Below are positions 18,646 to 26,260 of a stretch of DNA of 64,000 nucleotides, one piece after another. The first letter of the stretch is position 1; every line of letters begins with the position of its first letter. The notes below the pieces were generated by a model. The model was not told the origin of the DNA and made no database searches. It saw nothing but the letters and a program-made list of their open reading frames with translations. Source of the DNA: JADJVL01 sp046331545 (GTDB lineage Bacteria > Acidobacteriota > Holophagae > Holophagales > Holophagaceae). The position numbers were made by a program, and so were the translations under genes. The stretch lies in NCBI GenBank assembly GCA_046331545.1, contig JAXLQR010000002.1, forward strand, positions 248,001 to 312,000, read 5' to 3'.

Positions 18646-19572
18646 ATGACCCTTCGATTGGACGGCTTGGAGTTGCGGCGGGCGGACGGCGTCCGGCTGC
18701 TGGCTCCCCTCTCCCTCACCCTGCGGAAGGGGGATCGGAAGGGACTGGTCGGCGAGTCCGGCAGCGGGAAGAGCTTGCTGGTCCAGGCCACGTTCGGGGT
18801 GCTGCCGCCGGGGGTGGTCCAGCAGGGCGGCTCCGTGGAGGCCTTCGGCGTCCGCCTGGACCAGGAGGGGCGGGAACGGGAGCGCGTCCGTGGCGCCCGG
18901 CTGGCCTGGGTGCCCCAGGACCCGCTGCAGGCCCTGAATCCGTTCCTCCGGGTGCAGGATCACCTGAACCTCCTCCCGAAGGTGCATCGGGGGGAAGCCA
19001 AGGTTTCCACCCTGGCCCGCCTCGCCCCCCTTCTGGAGCGCCTGCGCCTCCCCCGGGAGCCGGCCTTCCTGCGGAAGCATCCCGGGGAGCTCAGCGGCGG
19101 CCAGCGCCAGCGCCTCTGCCTGGCCATGGCCCTGAGCTGCGATCCCGAACTGCTCATCCTGGACGAGCCCACCACGGCCCTGGACCCCACGGTGCAGGCG
19201 GAGTTCCTCTCGCTGATGCTCGAACTCCAGGCGGAGCGGGGGCTGGGCTATCTCTGGATCAGCCATGACCTCGGCGTGGTGGCGGCGGTGACGGACCGCA
19301 TCCTCGTGCTCTATGGCGGCCACGCCATGGAGGCGGGGCCGACGGCGAGGATCCTGGCGGAGCCCCGGCATCCCTACACGGCCCGGCTGCTCTCCGCCGC
19401 ACGGAAGGAGCCCGCCCTGGAGGCGGGCTTCCTGCCGGCCCCGGGGGAGCGGCCCGAAGGCTGTCCCTTCCAGCCGCGCTGCCCGCGGGCCCTGGACGCG
19501 TGCGGAGCGTGGGGGCCCTGGCGGGGCCCGGAGGAGGAGGGCCTGCGCTGCGAGGCGCCCTTGTCGGACTGA
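18646..19572 (+). CDS. oligopeptide-type ABC transporter ATP-binding protein
   Basis: A 308-residue ABC ATPase of the OppD/DppD type. Walker A is GESGSGKS (36-43), the signature is LSGGQRQR, Walker B is LLILDEPTTALDP, and the switch His is in ISHDLGVV. The C-terminal tail has the peptide-transporter cysteine pattern CPFQPRCPRALDAC. No permease, binding protein or second ATPase adjoins it. Two lone DppB/DppC-like permease genes lie at 57.5-59.1 kb and could be its partners, but that is only inference. Confidence 0.88.
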   Translation: MTLRLDGLELRRADGVRLLAPLSLTLRKGDRKGLVGESGSGKSLLVQATFGVLPPGVVQQGGSVEAFGVRLDQEGRERERVRGARLAWVPQDPLQALNPFLRVQDHLNLLPKVHRGEAKVSTLARLAPLLERLRLPREPAFLRKHPGELSGGQRQRLCLAMALSCDPELLILDEPTTALDPTVQAEFLSLMLELQAERGLGYLWISHDLGVVAAVTDRILVLYGGHAMEAGPTARILAEPRHPYTARLLSAARKEPALEAGFLPAPGERPEGCPFQPRCPRALDACGAWGPWRGPEEEGLRCEAPLSD

Positions 19573-19902
19573 GGCGCCGCGCCACAGGGACCGGCCGGCC
19601 CGGAGTCGTCCTGCGACGCTGGGCCACCGCTCAGGGCCACGCCAGCTTCGACGGCCAAGGCTGAGTAGCCTGGCACGGGTCCTGCTCACCAGAGCCCGTT
19701 CCCCCGTGCTTGGCTCCCTTCCCGGCTGCCCTGCCTTCCTCGCTGCCCCCAGGCTGCACGCCCACCGATGCCGACCTCGCCCTCGCTGCCCAGGACCCAC
19801 GCCTCCCGTCCCGTGCCCGCCACCGTGGATGCAGGCCCGGAGGGCTTCCGTCCAGGGCCGCCGCCCATTCCCTCGCGGAATTCCCAGTCGTGCGCTGAGC
19901 CC
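19573..19902. other. intergenic stretch without a clear gene
   Basis: This 330-nt gap between the ABC ATPase and the TonB-like gene has no ORF with convincing coding character. The in-frame upstream extension of the TonB-like gene (from 19768) is Pro/Arg/Ser-rich low complexity. There is an imperfect inverted repeat around GGCACGGG (19673-19680) and CCCGTGCT (19704-19711). Confidence 0.5.
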
Positions 19903-20751
19903 ATGGCCCCCCGCCGGCCCATCCCGCCGGCTGAGGACGGGGATCCCTACACCTTCGCGCCCATCCGGACGATGGCACCGGCTCCCCGCCGCAACCTGGC
20001 GGCGGTCCTGGCCCTGGGTCTCCCGGCCCTGCTGGTGCTCGGCACCGCCGGTGCCGTCATCTCGCGACCCGAGCCGGGGGTGCCGGGGCTGGGCGTGAAG
20101 TCCCTCAGCGTGGTGCTCCAGGACGTCCAGGAGCCCGGCCCGCCGGTGCCCCCGCCGCCCCTGACCCGGCCTCCCGAGGGCCCCGGAAGCGTCGTGGACC
20201 TGCCTGGCCTGGGGCACAGGAACGGCAACGACGCCATCGACCCCGCCCTGCTCGCCCTGCCCCAGCCCCGGCGGCTCGTGGTCCCGGACGACGACCCGGA
20301 CGGACCGAGGCTCCTGGAGCCCCTCGCCCCGGCGCCCGGGGTGAACCCCCACCTTCCCGTGGCCGCGGGCGGCAACGGCTACGCCCGGGGTTCGGGGCTG
20401 GACGCGGGCCGGGGGGGCAACGCGAGCAGGTTCGACTTCAAGCTGGTGCTCCTGCACGAGGAACCGGCCGAGACGGACATCCCGGCGAGCTCCCCCGACC
20501 TCATGATCCCCGTGAAGATCCGGATCATCATCGGAGAGGACGGCAAGCCCACCCGGCTGATCATCCTCTCGGGGCCCGAGCGCCTCCACGCCGACTGTGC
20601 CCGGGCGGCGAGCACCTACCGGTGGGAGCCCCTGGGGCCTCACGGACTGCAGGCCCCCATCGCCGTGGACGTCACCTTCCATCCCGTGGTGCGGGGCCAC
20701 GGGAGCGGCCCGGGCGTCCGATCGCGATTCAAGGTCCCTTCCCTCTTCTGA
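19903..20751 (+). CDS. TonB C-terminal domain protein
   Basis: A 282-residue protein with a short cytoplasmic N-terminus, one membrane segment (NLAAVLALGLPALLVLGTAG, about 27-46), a long Pro-rich periplasmic linker and a C-terminal TonB-like domain. The domain is seen in IPVKIRIIIGEDGKPTRLII and AASTYRWEPLG. This is the architecture of TonB-type energy transducers. No exbB/exbD is nearby. The ATG at 19903 is preferred to 19768 because the membrane segment then lies close to the N-terminus. The ribosome site is weak, so the start is not certain. Confidence 0.7.
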   Translation: MAPRRPIPPAEDGDPYTFAPIRTMAPAPRRNLAAVLALGLPALLVLGTAGAVISRPEPGVPGLGVKSLSVVLQDVQEPGPPVPPPPLTRPPEGPGSVVDLPGLGHRNGNDAIDPALLALPQPRRLVVPDDDPDGPRLLEPLAPAPGVNPHLPVAAGGNGYARGSGLDAGRGGNASRFDFKLVLLHEEPAETDIPASSPDLMIPVKIRIIIGEDGKPTRLIILSGPERLHADCARAASTYRWEPLGPHGLQAPIAVDVTFHPVVRGHGSGPGVRSRFKVPSLF

Positions 20752-20853
20752 GGGCGGCGCTGGAGGCGGGGAATCGGCGCTGGCCCGCCGGAGGGCCGCG
20801 TGAGACCATGACCTGCAAGGCTCCGTGCAGACGGACCCCGAACCGAGGCCCCC

Positions 20854-22314
20854 ATGCTCACCTTGCCGCTGATGACCGCCCTGACCTTCGACGACGTGCT
20901 GCTGCAGCCCGGCTACTCGGAAGTGCATCCGAACGCCGTGGACCTGGGCACGCGGCTGACGAAGGACATCCGCCTCAACATCCCGCTGCTCTCGGCGGCC
21001 ATGGACACGGTGACGGAGAGCCGCATGGCCATCGCCCTGGCCCAGCTCGGGGGGCTCGGCATTATCCACAAGAACCTCAGCACCGAGCGCCAGGCCGAGG
21101 AGGTGGACAAGGTGAAGCGCTCGGAGTCGGGCATGATCACCGACCCCATCACCATCGCGCCCTCGGCGCCGATCCGGGACGCCGAGGCGCTGATGGCGAA
21201 GTTCCGCATCAGCGGCGTGCCGGTGGTGGAGAACGGCAAGCTGGTGGGCATCCTCACCAACCGCGACCTCCGCTTCGAGACGCGGTGGGACATCCCCGTC
21301 AGCGAGGCCATGACCAAGGACAAGCTGGTCACCGTCCCGGTGGGCACGACGCTCCAGGAGGCCAAGGCCATCCTCCAGCGCCACCGCATCGAGAAGCTGC
21401 TGGTGGTGGACGAGGCCGGCGTGCTGAAGGGCCTCATCACCGTCAAGGACATCGAGAAGAGCATCGAGTACCCGAACGCCGCCAAGGACGGCATGGGCCG
21501 CCTGCGGGTGGGCGCGGCGGTGGGCGTGGGCGCGGATCTGCTGGAGCGGGCGAAGGCGCTGGTGGACGCCAAGGTGGACGTGCTCTGCCTCGACAGCTCC
21601 CACGGCCACAGCAAGGGCGTGCTGGAGGCCATCCGCCGGGTGAAGGAGGCCTTCCCCCAGACCGGGCTCATCGCGGGCAACGTGGCCACCTACCAGGGCG
21701 CCAAGGACCTCATCGCCGCCGGCGCCGACTGCGTGAAGGTGGGCATCGGGCCGGGCTCCATCTGCACCACCCGTATCGTCACCGGCGCCGGCATGCCCCA
21801 GATCACCGCGGTGGCCGAGGCCACCCGCGCCTGCCGCGAGGCGGGCGTGCCCTGCATCGCCGACGGCGGCATCAAGTTCAGCGGGGACGTGGCCAAGGCC
21901 ATCGCCGCCGGGGCCGAGGCCGTGATGATCGGCAGCCTCTTCGCCGGCACCGACGAGGCGCCGGGGGAGACGATCTTCTACCTCGGGCGCACCTTCAAGG
22001 CCTACCGCGGCATGGGCAGCCTCGGCGCCATGAAGTCGGGCTCCAAGGACCGCTACTTCCAGGAGGGCAAGGAGGACACGAAGCTCGTCCCCGAGGGCAT
22101 CGAGGGCCAGGTCCCCTACAAGGGCCGCATGGCGGACCTCGTCACCCAGCTCATGGGCGGCCTGCGGGCGGGCATGGGACTCAGCGGCGGCAAGGACATC
22201 GCGGACTTCCAGGCGAAGGCCACCTTCGTGCAGATCACCGGGGCCGGGCTCAAGGAGAGCCACGCCCACGACGTGATGATCACCAAGGAAGCGCCGAACT
22301 ACCGGATGGATTGA
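20854..22314 (+). CDS. guaB: inosine-5'-monophosphate dehydrogenase
   Basis: A 486-residue IMPDH, oxidising IMP to XMP with NAD in guanine nucleotide synthesis. The start LTFDDVLLQPGYSEV is typical. Two CBS domains occupy about residues 95-205. The catalytic loop is GIGPGSICTTRIVTGAG with the active-site Cys, and the flap motif and YRGMGSLGAM follow. Full length. GAGG precedes the ATG. The multi-hairpin element copy B follows its stop codon. Confidence 0.97.
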   Translation: MLTLPLMTALTFDDVLLQPGYSEVHPNAVDLGTRLTKDIRLNIPLLSAAMDTVTESRMAIALAQLGGLGIIHKNLSTERQAEEVDKVKRSESGMITDPITIAPSAPIRDAEALMAKFRISGVPVVENGKLVGILTNRDLRFETRWDIPVSEAMTKDKLVTVPVGTTLQEAKAILQRHRIEKLLVVDEAGVLKGLITVKDIEKSIEYPNAAKDGMGRLRVGAAVGVGADLLERAKALVDAKVDVLCLDSSHGHSKGVLEAIRRVKEAFPQTGLIAGNVATYQGAKDLIAAGADCVKVGIGPGSICTTRIVTGAGMPQITAVAEATRACREAGVPCIADGGIKFSGDVAKAIAAGAEAVMIGSLFAGTDEAPGETIFYLGRTFKAYRGMGSLGAMKSGSKDRYFQEGKEDTKLVPEGIEGQVPYKGRMADLVTQLMGGLRAGMGLSGGKDIADFQAKATFVQITGAGLKESHAHDVMITKEAPNYRMD

Positions 22315-22385
22315 GGCAGTTCCTTCATCGACCTCCGGACCAACCCGCGAGATGGCATGGGTCGAGAGGGTGAGGTTTTCCAAGA

Positions 22386-22650
22386 GCATCTCGATCAAGC
22401 GCGGCGGCCTCATGCCGCGCTTGATCGAGGTGCCGGCAAGCGAGAGCGCGCCAGGCCGGGGAACGGCGCCTTCGAGGTCCTAGGCTGACGGGAGAGGAAC
22501 GGCCGCAGGTTGAAGTCCGGCCGGTCCGGCCGGGACGGCCGTTCCTGGAACTCCTCGGCCCTGGGCGCGCTTCGCTCGCCTGGCACCCTCGTCTGGAACG
22601 AATCGCACACGTCGCGATTCATGCCAGCCGGGGGTGCTCCTGGAAGGTCA
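22386..22650. repeat. multi-hairpin palindromic element, copy B
   Basis: Non-coding block between guaB and pyrC (gap 22315-22810, no credible ORF). It opens with a 16-bp perfect stem extended to 20 bp by a G-T pair, 22386-22405 with 22414-22433 (GCATCTCGATC ... GATCGAGGTGC). GGAACGGCCG / CGGCCGTTCC forms a middle arm. The closing hairpin has GCACCC (22583-22588) with GGGTGC (22632-22637) enclosing GAATCGC/GCGATTC. The tail GGTGCTCCTGGAAGGTCAA parallels copy A at 9659-9921. A run of CAAGGG-like units follows to about 22690. Confidence 0.65.
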
Positions 22651-22810
22651 AGGTCAACTTCAAGGGCAAGGGCAAGGGCAGGTTCAAGGGTCGGTCCACG
22701 TGCCCTGGGAAAACCACCCCCGCCCGGACGCGCCACGCCCATCCCCCGGAACCACGCCCTCCCCAATCCCGGTAGCCTAGAGGACGAGCCGAACGCACCC
22801 CGAGGTCCCG

Positions 22811-24103
22811 ATGTCCCTGCTCGTCACCCACGCCCGGATCCTGGACCCTTCCCAGGGCCTCGACACGACGGGCTCGCTGCTGGTGCTCGACGGCACCGTC
22901 GCCGCCGTCGGTCCCGACGCGGCGAAGGATCCGCGGTCCGCCGGGGTGGAGATGCTCGATGCGGGGGGCAGGCTCCTGACGCCGGGCTTCATCGACCTCC
23001 ACGTGCACTTCCGCGAGCCGGGCCAGGGGCGGAAGGAGACCATCGAGACGGGCTCGAAGGCGGCGGTGGCGGGGGGCTTCACGACGGTCTGCGCGATGCC
23101 GAACACGAAGCCGGCGAACGACAGCGTGGCCATCACGGAGATGATGCTGACGCGGGCGAACCGGGCCGGGCTCTGTCGCTACTTCCCCATCGGCGCGGTG
23201 ACGAAGGGGCTGGAGGGCGAGGAGCTGGCGGACTTCGGGACGCTGAAGGACGCGGGCTGCGTGGCCTTCAGCGACGACGGGCTGCCGGTGATGAACAGCG
23301 CCATCATGCGCCGGGCGCTGGAGTACACGGCCTGGCTGAAGGTGCCGGTGGTGGCCCACGAGGAGGACAAGCACCTCTCAGGCAAGGGCTACATGCACGA
23401 AGGGGCGGTGAGCGCGTCGCTCGGCTGTCTGGGCATTCCGGCCGCGGCGGAGGAGGCGATGGTGGCCCGGGACATCGTGCTGGCCGAGCACACCGGCGGC
23501 CACCTGCACCTGGCCCACATCAGCACCGCGGGCAGCCTGCGCATGATCCGCGAGGCGAAGGCGCGCGGGCTGGCCGTGACCTGCGAGGTGACGCCCCACC
23601 ATTTCGCGCTGACGGACAAGGAGCTGCGGCGCTTCGACGCGGACTACAAGATGAACCCGCCCCTGCGCAGCGAGGCGGACCTGGACGCGGTGCTGCAGGC
23701 GATCGCGGACGGCACCGTGGACGCCATCGCCACCGACCACGCGCCCCACGGCTGGGACGACAAGGAGGTGGAGCTGCCCATCGCGGCCTTCGGCGTCATC
23801 GGCCTCGAGACCGCGTTCCCGCTGACCCTGGAGCTGCTGGTGAACAAGGGCGTGATCAGCCTCGCCAAGGCCATCGCGCTCCTCACCTGGGAACCCGCCA
23901 AGGTCTTCCACCTCCACGAAAAGGGCCTCGGCACCCTCAAGCCCGGCAGTCAGGCCGACTTCACGCTTCTAGACCTCGACGCCAAGATCCAGGTCGACCG
24001 CGCCTTCATCCAGAGCAAGAGCTACAACACGCCGTTCAAGGGGTGGGAGCTGCCGGGGAAGATTTTGGGGACGTGGATGGGCGGGAAGCGGGTGTGGGGG
24101 TGA
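22811..24103 (+). CDS. pyrC: dihydroorotase
   Basis: A 430-residue class I dihydroorotase, cyclising carbamoyl aspartate to dihydroorotate in pyrimidine synthesis. The metal-binding start DLHVHFREPG, the block GGFTTVCAMPNTKPAND, CEVTPHHFALTD and the C-terminal ATDHAPHGWDDKEVEL are all in place. Length is standard. GAGG precedes the ATG. The AT-rich cassette island begins right after its stop codon, so this is the left chromosomal flank of that insertion. Confidence 0.96.
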   Translation: MSLLVTHARILDPSQGLDTTGSLLVLDGTVAAVGPDAAKDPRSAGVEMLDAGGRLLTPGFIDLHVHFREPGQGRKETIETGSKAAVAGGFTTVCAMPNTKPANDSVAITEMMLTRANRAGLCRYFPIGAVTKGLEGEELADFGTLKDAGCVAFSDDGLPVMNSAIMRRALEYTAWLKVPVVAHEEDKHLSGKGYMHEGAVSASLGCLGIPAAAEEAMVARDIVLAEHTGGHLHLAHISTAGSLRMIREAKARGLAVTCEVTPHHFALTDKELRRFDADYKMNPPLRSEADLDAVLQAIADGTVDAIATDHAPHGWDDKEVELPIAAFGVIGLETAFPLTLELLVNKGVISLAKAIALLTWEPAKVFHLHEKGLGTLKPGSQADFTLLDLDAKIQVDRAFIQSKSYNTPFKGWELPGKILGTWMGGKRVWG

Positions 24104-24240
24104 ACGTGTCCGTCCGTCCGAATTTATGTTGGCTTTATTCGAGCGAGCGGGCTCAAACGATTCAATTTAGTAGTGTTGCGAATTCAGCCGTTTTGATTAG
24201 GTCGAACCGTTATCCCCAACCACCGTCGCACTAATGGAAA

Positions 24241-24247
24241 GTTAGGC
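24241..24247 (+). other. R' recombination box at left edge of cassette array
   Basis: GTTAGGC fits the integron core consensus GTTRRRY, with AAA before it as in attI sites. Cutting after the G would place the first cassette boundary at 24242. The AT-rich 137 nt before it (24104-24240) holds no gene and may be a degraded attC or attI-like site; I could not fold it convincingly. Confidence 0.55.
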
Positions 24248-24257
24248 CTCTTACCTT

Positions 24258-24692
24258 TTGACTAACTCAGGATTCGAAAGGCATCACTTGCTTAAATGGT
24301 TTCAATCAAGATGGAAGCAGTCCAAAGTCGGGACAATTCTGGCAACGGCTCACCTTGCCTTCGTCTCGCTTATCATCGGGCTCATCTCCATCTCTCCAAG
24401 TGGGGATTGGTTTTGGTGGCCATTGCCCATTCACCTAATCGATTTCCCGTTTTCCAATTTGATCCATTCTCTTTGTCGTGCGTCCACGGACTTCACCATT
24501 TCTCATCCACAGCCTTGGCTTGAGAAATGGCTTATGAATCAACGTGTACCATTTTCCAGCCTGGATCTGTTTTGGTTTCCAGCAGTCTATTTTCTAATTT
24601 TAGGTACACTTTGGCATTACTATTGGCCTCAAATCCTTAAGGTGCTATTCCAAAAATTAATGCAAAAATTAAGCAATGAACCTTCGGCCTAA
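24258..24692 (+). CDS. cassette 1 protein, hypothetical membrane protein
   Basis: A 144-residue protein with two probable membrane segments (ILATAHLAFVSLIIGLISIS near 27-46; FWFPAVYFLILGTLWHYYW near 105-123) and aromatic-rich loops. No family is recognised. It starts at a TTG 17 nt after the R' box and its TAA stop falls inside the next attC R'' box, as is usual for cassette genes. Codon use is AT-rich and unlike the rest of the window, pointing to foreign origin. Confidence 0.65.
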   Translation: MTNSGFERHHLLKWFQSRWKQSKVGTILATAHLAFVSLIIGLISISPSGDWFWWPLPIHLIDFPFSNLIHSLCRASTDFTISHPQPWLEKWLMNQRVPFSSLDLFWFPAVYFLILGTLWHYYWPQILKVLFQKLMQKLSNEPSA

Positions 24693-24810
24693 CCCCTCGC
24701 TCAACTCGGACCCCGCCTGCATTGTCTTCCGCTCCTTCTCTTCGCTCGTCTTCCTCGGCTCCGTCCAGCGCCCCGGTGCAGGCGGGGCCGGTTAGCTTCC
24801 TTCGTTGGAC
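24687..24810 (+). other. attC-like recombination site 1
   Basis: R'' GCCTAAC (24687-24693), then spacer CCCTC, then L'' GCTCAAC (24699-24705). On the other side are L' GTTAGC (24791-24796) and R' GTTGGAC (24804-24810). L''/L' pair with one extra-helical C, the known strand-choice feature of attC sites. A perfect 11-bp inner stem (24711-24721 with 24777-24787) carries a long terminal loop. R'' and R' match RYYYAAC and GTTRRRY. Confidence 0.78.
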
Positions 24811-24830
24811 TGAACATAGAATCCAAACTC

Positions 24831-25268
24831 ATGAAACGATTTTGCGTAATTACAAAAATCCTTCTTGGCCTGGCAATCACTGTGCTGTCTCTTTCGTGTT
24901 CAAGGCAACTACGTGAATCTTTTTCCTCAATGATGGTCTTAAAACAAGGTGTAATCGAAAAGTACAGAGCCGAAGACAGCAGTATCCAAATATTCAATGG
25001 TAAAAGTCTTATTGTTTCTATTATTAATTCACCATTCAATGACTTGGATGAATCCACTCAGAAAGAGAAGGCAAAAGAGATTGCTATATGGGTAAAGGGA
25101 CAATATAAGGAGTCTGGCTCTCTTGATTCAATTGTCATCACCTTTGTGCGACATAAATCCTACCTGCTCGTGTTTAATGCAAATCAAGCAAGATCATATC
25201 GTTTCAAAATGACTGAATTACCATCTACGCTCATGGGTTCCGTCAATATTCTCCCGACTAATGCCTAG
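24831..25268 (+). CDS. cassette 2 protein, hypothetical lipoprotein
   Basis: A 145-residue protein with a lipoprotein signal: hydrophobic run ITKILLGLAITVLSLSC and lipobox LSLSC (Cys23). The mature part is about 120 residues of mixed structure with no recognised motif. It starts 26 nt after the cassette boundary, and the TAG stop lies within the R'' box of attC 2. Codon use is AT-rich and foreign to the region. Confidence 0.68.
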   Translation: MKRFCVITKILLGLAITVLSLSCSRQLRESFSSMMVLKQGVIEKYRAEDSSIQIFNGKSLIVSIINSPFNDLDESTQKEKAKEIAIWVKGQYKESGSLDSIVITFVRHKSYLLVFNANQARSYRFKMTELPSTLMGSVNILPTNA

Positions 25269-25325
25269 CCACTCGTTCAATCCGGACTCGCGGAAGCGCT
25301 GGCTGGTGAACTTGCCCCGCTAGGT
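25263..25325 (+). other. attC-like recombination site 2
   Basis: A compact 63-nt site: R'' GCCTAGC (25263-25269), spacer CACTC, L'' beginning GTTCA (25275), L' ending TGAAC (25311), R' GCTAGGT (25319-25325). R'' and R' each deviate from consensus at the same paired position (A to G, T to C), so pairing is kept. GTTCAATCCGGAC is typical of attC left arms. Confidence 0.65.
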
Positions 25326-25372
25326 CGCACGCCCACCCCACCTCCGGCATAAACCTCCAAGGGGAGCGCCCT

Positions 25373-25714
25373 CTGGCCAAGTACCTCATCTCCTTCCCAG
25401 CATCAGCGATGGACGTCCCCGCCGAACAACTGCCGGCCGTCGGCGAAGCGTCCCACGCGGTCATCCGCGAGGCGAAAGCCGCCGGGGTCTACGTGTTCGG
25501 CGGCGGGATCAACGGAGACGTCCAGCCGGTGAGGGTTGCGGCCGACGGCACCGTCACCAACGGGACCTACCCGCAGACGAAGGAATTCGACGGCGGCTTC
25601 TGCGTCCTGGAACTCCCGTCCCGCGACGCGGCCGTCCACTGGGCCGCGAAGATCGCCCAGGCCTGCCGCTGCGCGCAGGAACTCCGCGAATTCGGGTACG
25701 ACCCCGAGAGCTGA
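25373..25714 (+). CDS. YCII-related domain protein, apparent CTG start
   Basis: A 113-residue protein of the YCII/YciI-like family (stress-type or isomerase-like small dimers of uncertain role). The reading frame starting at CTG 25373 gives a family-typical N-terminus, (L/M)AKYLISFPASAMDVP. AAGGGGAG sits 6 nt upstream of the CTG, at ideal ribosome-site spacing. The first ATG, at 25409, would lose the first beta-strand and has no ribosome site. Later blocks GVYVFGGGIN, GGFCVLELPSRDAA and CRCAQELREFGYDPES are typical. It is GC-rich and forms the right flank of the cassette island. Confidence 0.72.
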   Translation: MAKYLISFPASAMDVPAEQLPAVGEASHAVIREAKAAGVYVFGGGINGDVQPVRVAADGTVTNGTYPQTKEFDGGFCVLELPSRDAAVHWAAKIAQACRCAQELREFGYDPES

Positions 25715-25730
25715 CCGGCGAGGACACGGT

Positions 25731-25793
25731 CCGGTCCGAGCGGGGAGGTCCCGTCTGGATCTCCATTCCTCCGTGGCACGAACCTCGGACCGG
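25731..25793. other. inverted repeat after the YCII gene
   Basis: A perfect 10-bp inverted repeat, CCGGTCCGAG (25731-25740) and CTCGGACCGG (25784-25793), encloses 43 nt. It may end the YCII transcript, though there is no T-run. Confidence 0.35.
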
Positions 25794-25879
25794 CAGCACG
25801 CCCAAGCGCCTCGCGGCATCAGGAGTGCCTGAATCGGACCTCCGGCCGATTACAATCGCACCTCTCGGGAGCCCCGACC

Positions 25880-26236
25880 ATGCGCGACGCCGCCACGCCC
25901 GATCCCGCCGCGCACCCCCTCGACGCCCTGGCCCAGGCCGCCTCCCACCACGCCCCCCTGCTCGAGAACGGCGCCGTCCGCGTCCTCGACACGCGGGTCA
26001 GGCCGGGCGAGCGGACGCCGGTCCATGCGCATGAGTGGTCCGCGGCGCTCTACGTGCTGAGCTGGAGCGATTTCGTCCGCTACGACCCGTTGGGAAACGT
26101 CCTGCTCGACTCGCGGACGATGGCCACGAGGCCTGCGGCCGGCTCCGCGCTCTGGGCCGGCCCGATCGGGCCGCACTTCGTGGAGAATGTGGGGACGACG
26201 GATCTCCACATCCTCGCCGTGGAACTCAAGGACTAG
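25880..26236 (+). CDS. cupin-domain protein
   Basis: A 118-residue single-domain cupin. The first motif is RVRPGERTPVHAHEWSAALY, with His residues at metal-ligand positions. The second, WAGPIGPHFVENVGTTDLHI, carries the PHxxxN pattern. Small cupins of this kind bind a metal and may be sensors or enzymes; substrate is unknown. The TCGGGAG before the ATG supports the start. It lies 24 nt before the VOC gene. Confidence 0.72.
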   Translation: MRDAATPDPAAHPLDALAQAASHHAPLLENGAVRVLDTRVRPGERTPVHAHEWSAALYVLSWSDFVRYDPLGNVLLDSRTMATRPAAGSALWAGPIGPHFVENVGTTDLHILAVELKD

Positions 26237-26260
26237 CGCTTCAACCCTCACGGAGCCCCC

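Larger units (their letters stand above)
24242..25319 (+). mobile_element. two integron gene cassettes without an integrase
   Basis: Cassette 1 spans 24242-24804 and cassette 2 spans 24805-25319. Each has one plus-strand ORF starting 16-26 nt inside its left edge and ending with its stop codon inside the R'' box of an attC-like site. GC content drops sharply against both flanks. No intI gene is present in the window, so this is a cluster of attC sites lacking an integrase. Confidence 0.75.

Noticed and set aside
22386..22650. A pyrimidine or purine riboswitch/attenuator for guaB or pyrC
   Set aside because: The same architecture occurs at 9659-9921 beside unrelated convergent genes, so it is not tied to nucleotide genes.
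24258..25268. AT-rich island as a prophage or IS remnant
   Set aside because: No transposase, integrase or phage genes and no terminal inverted repeats. The attC-like sites explain the boundaries better.
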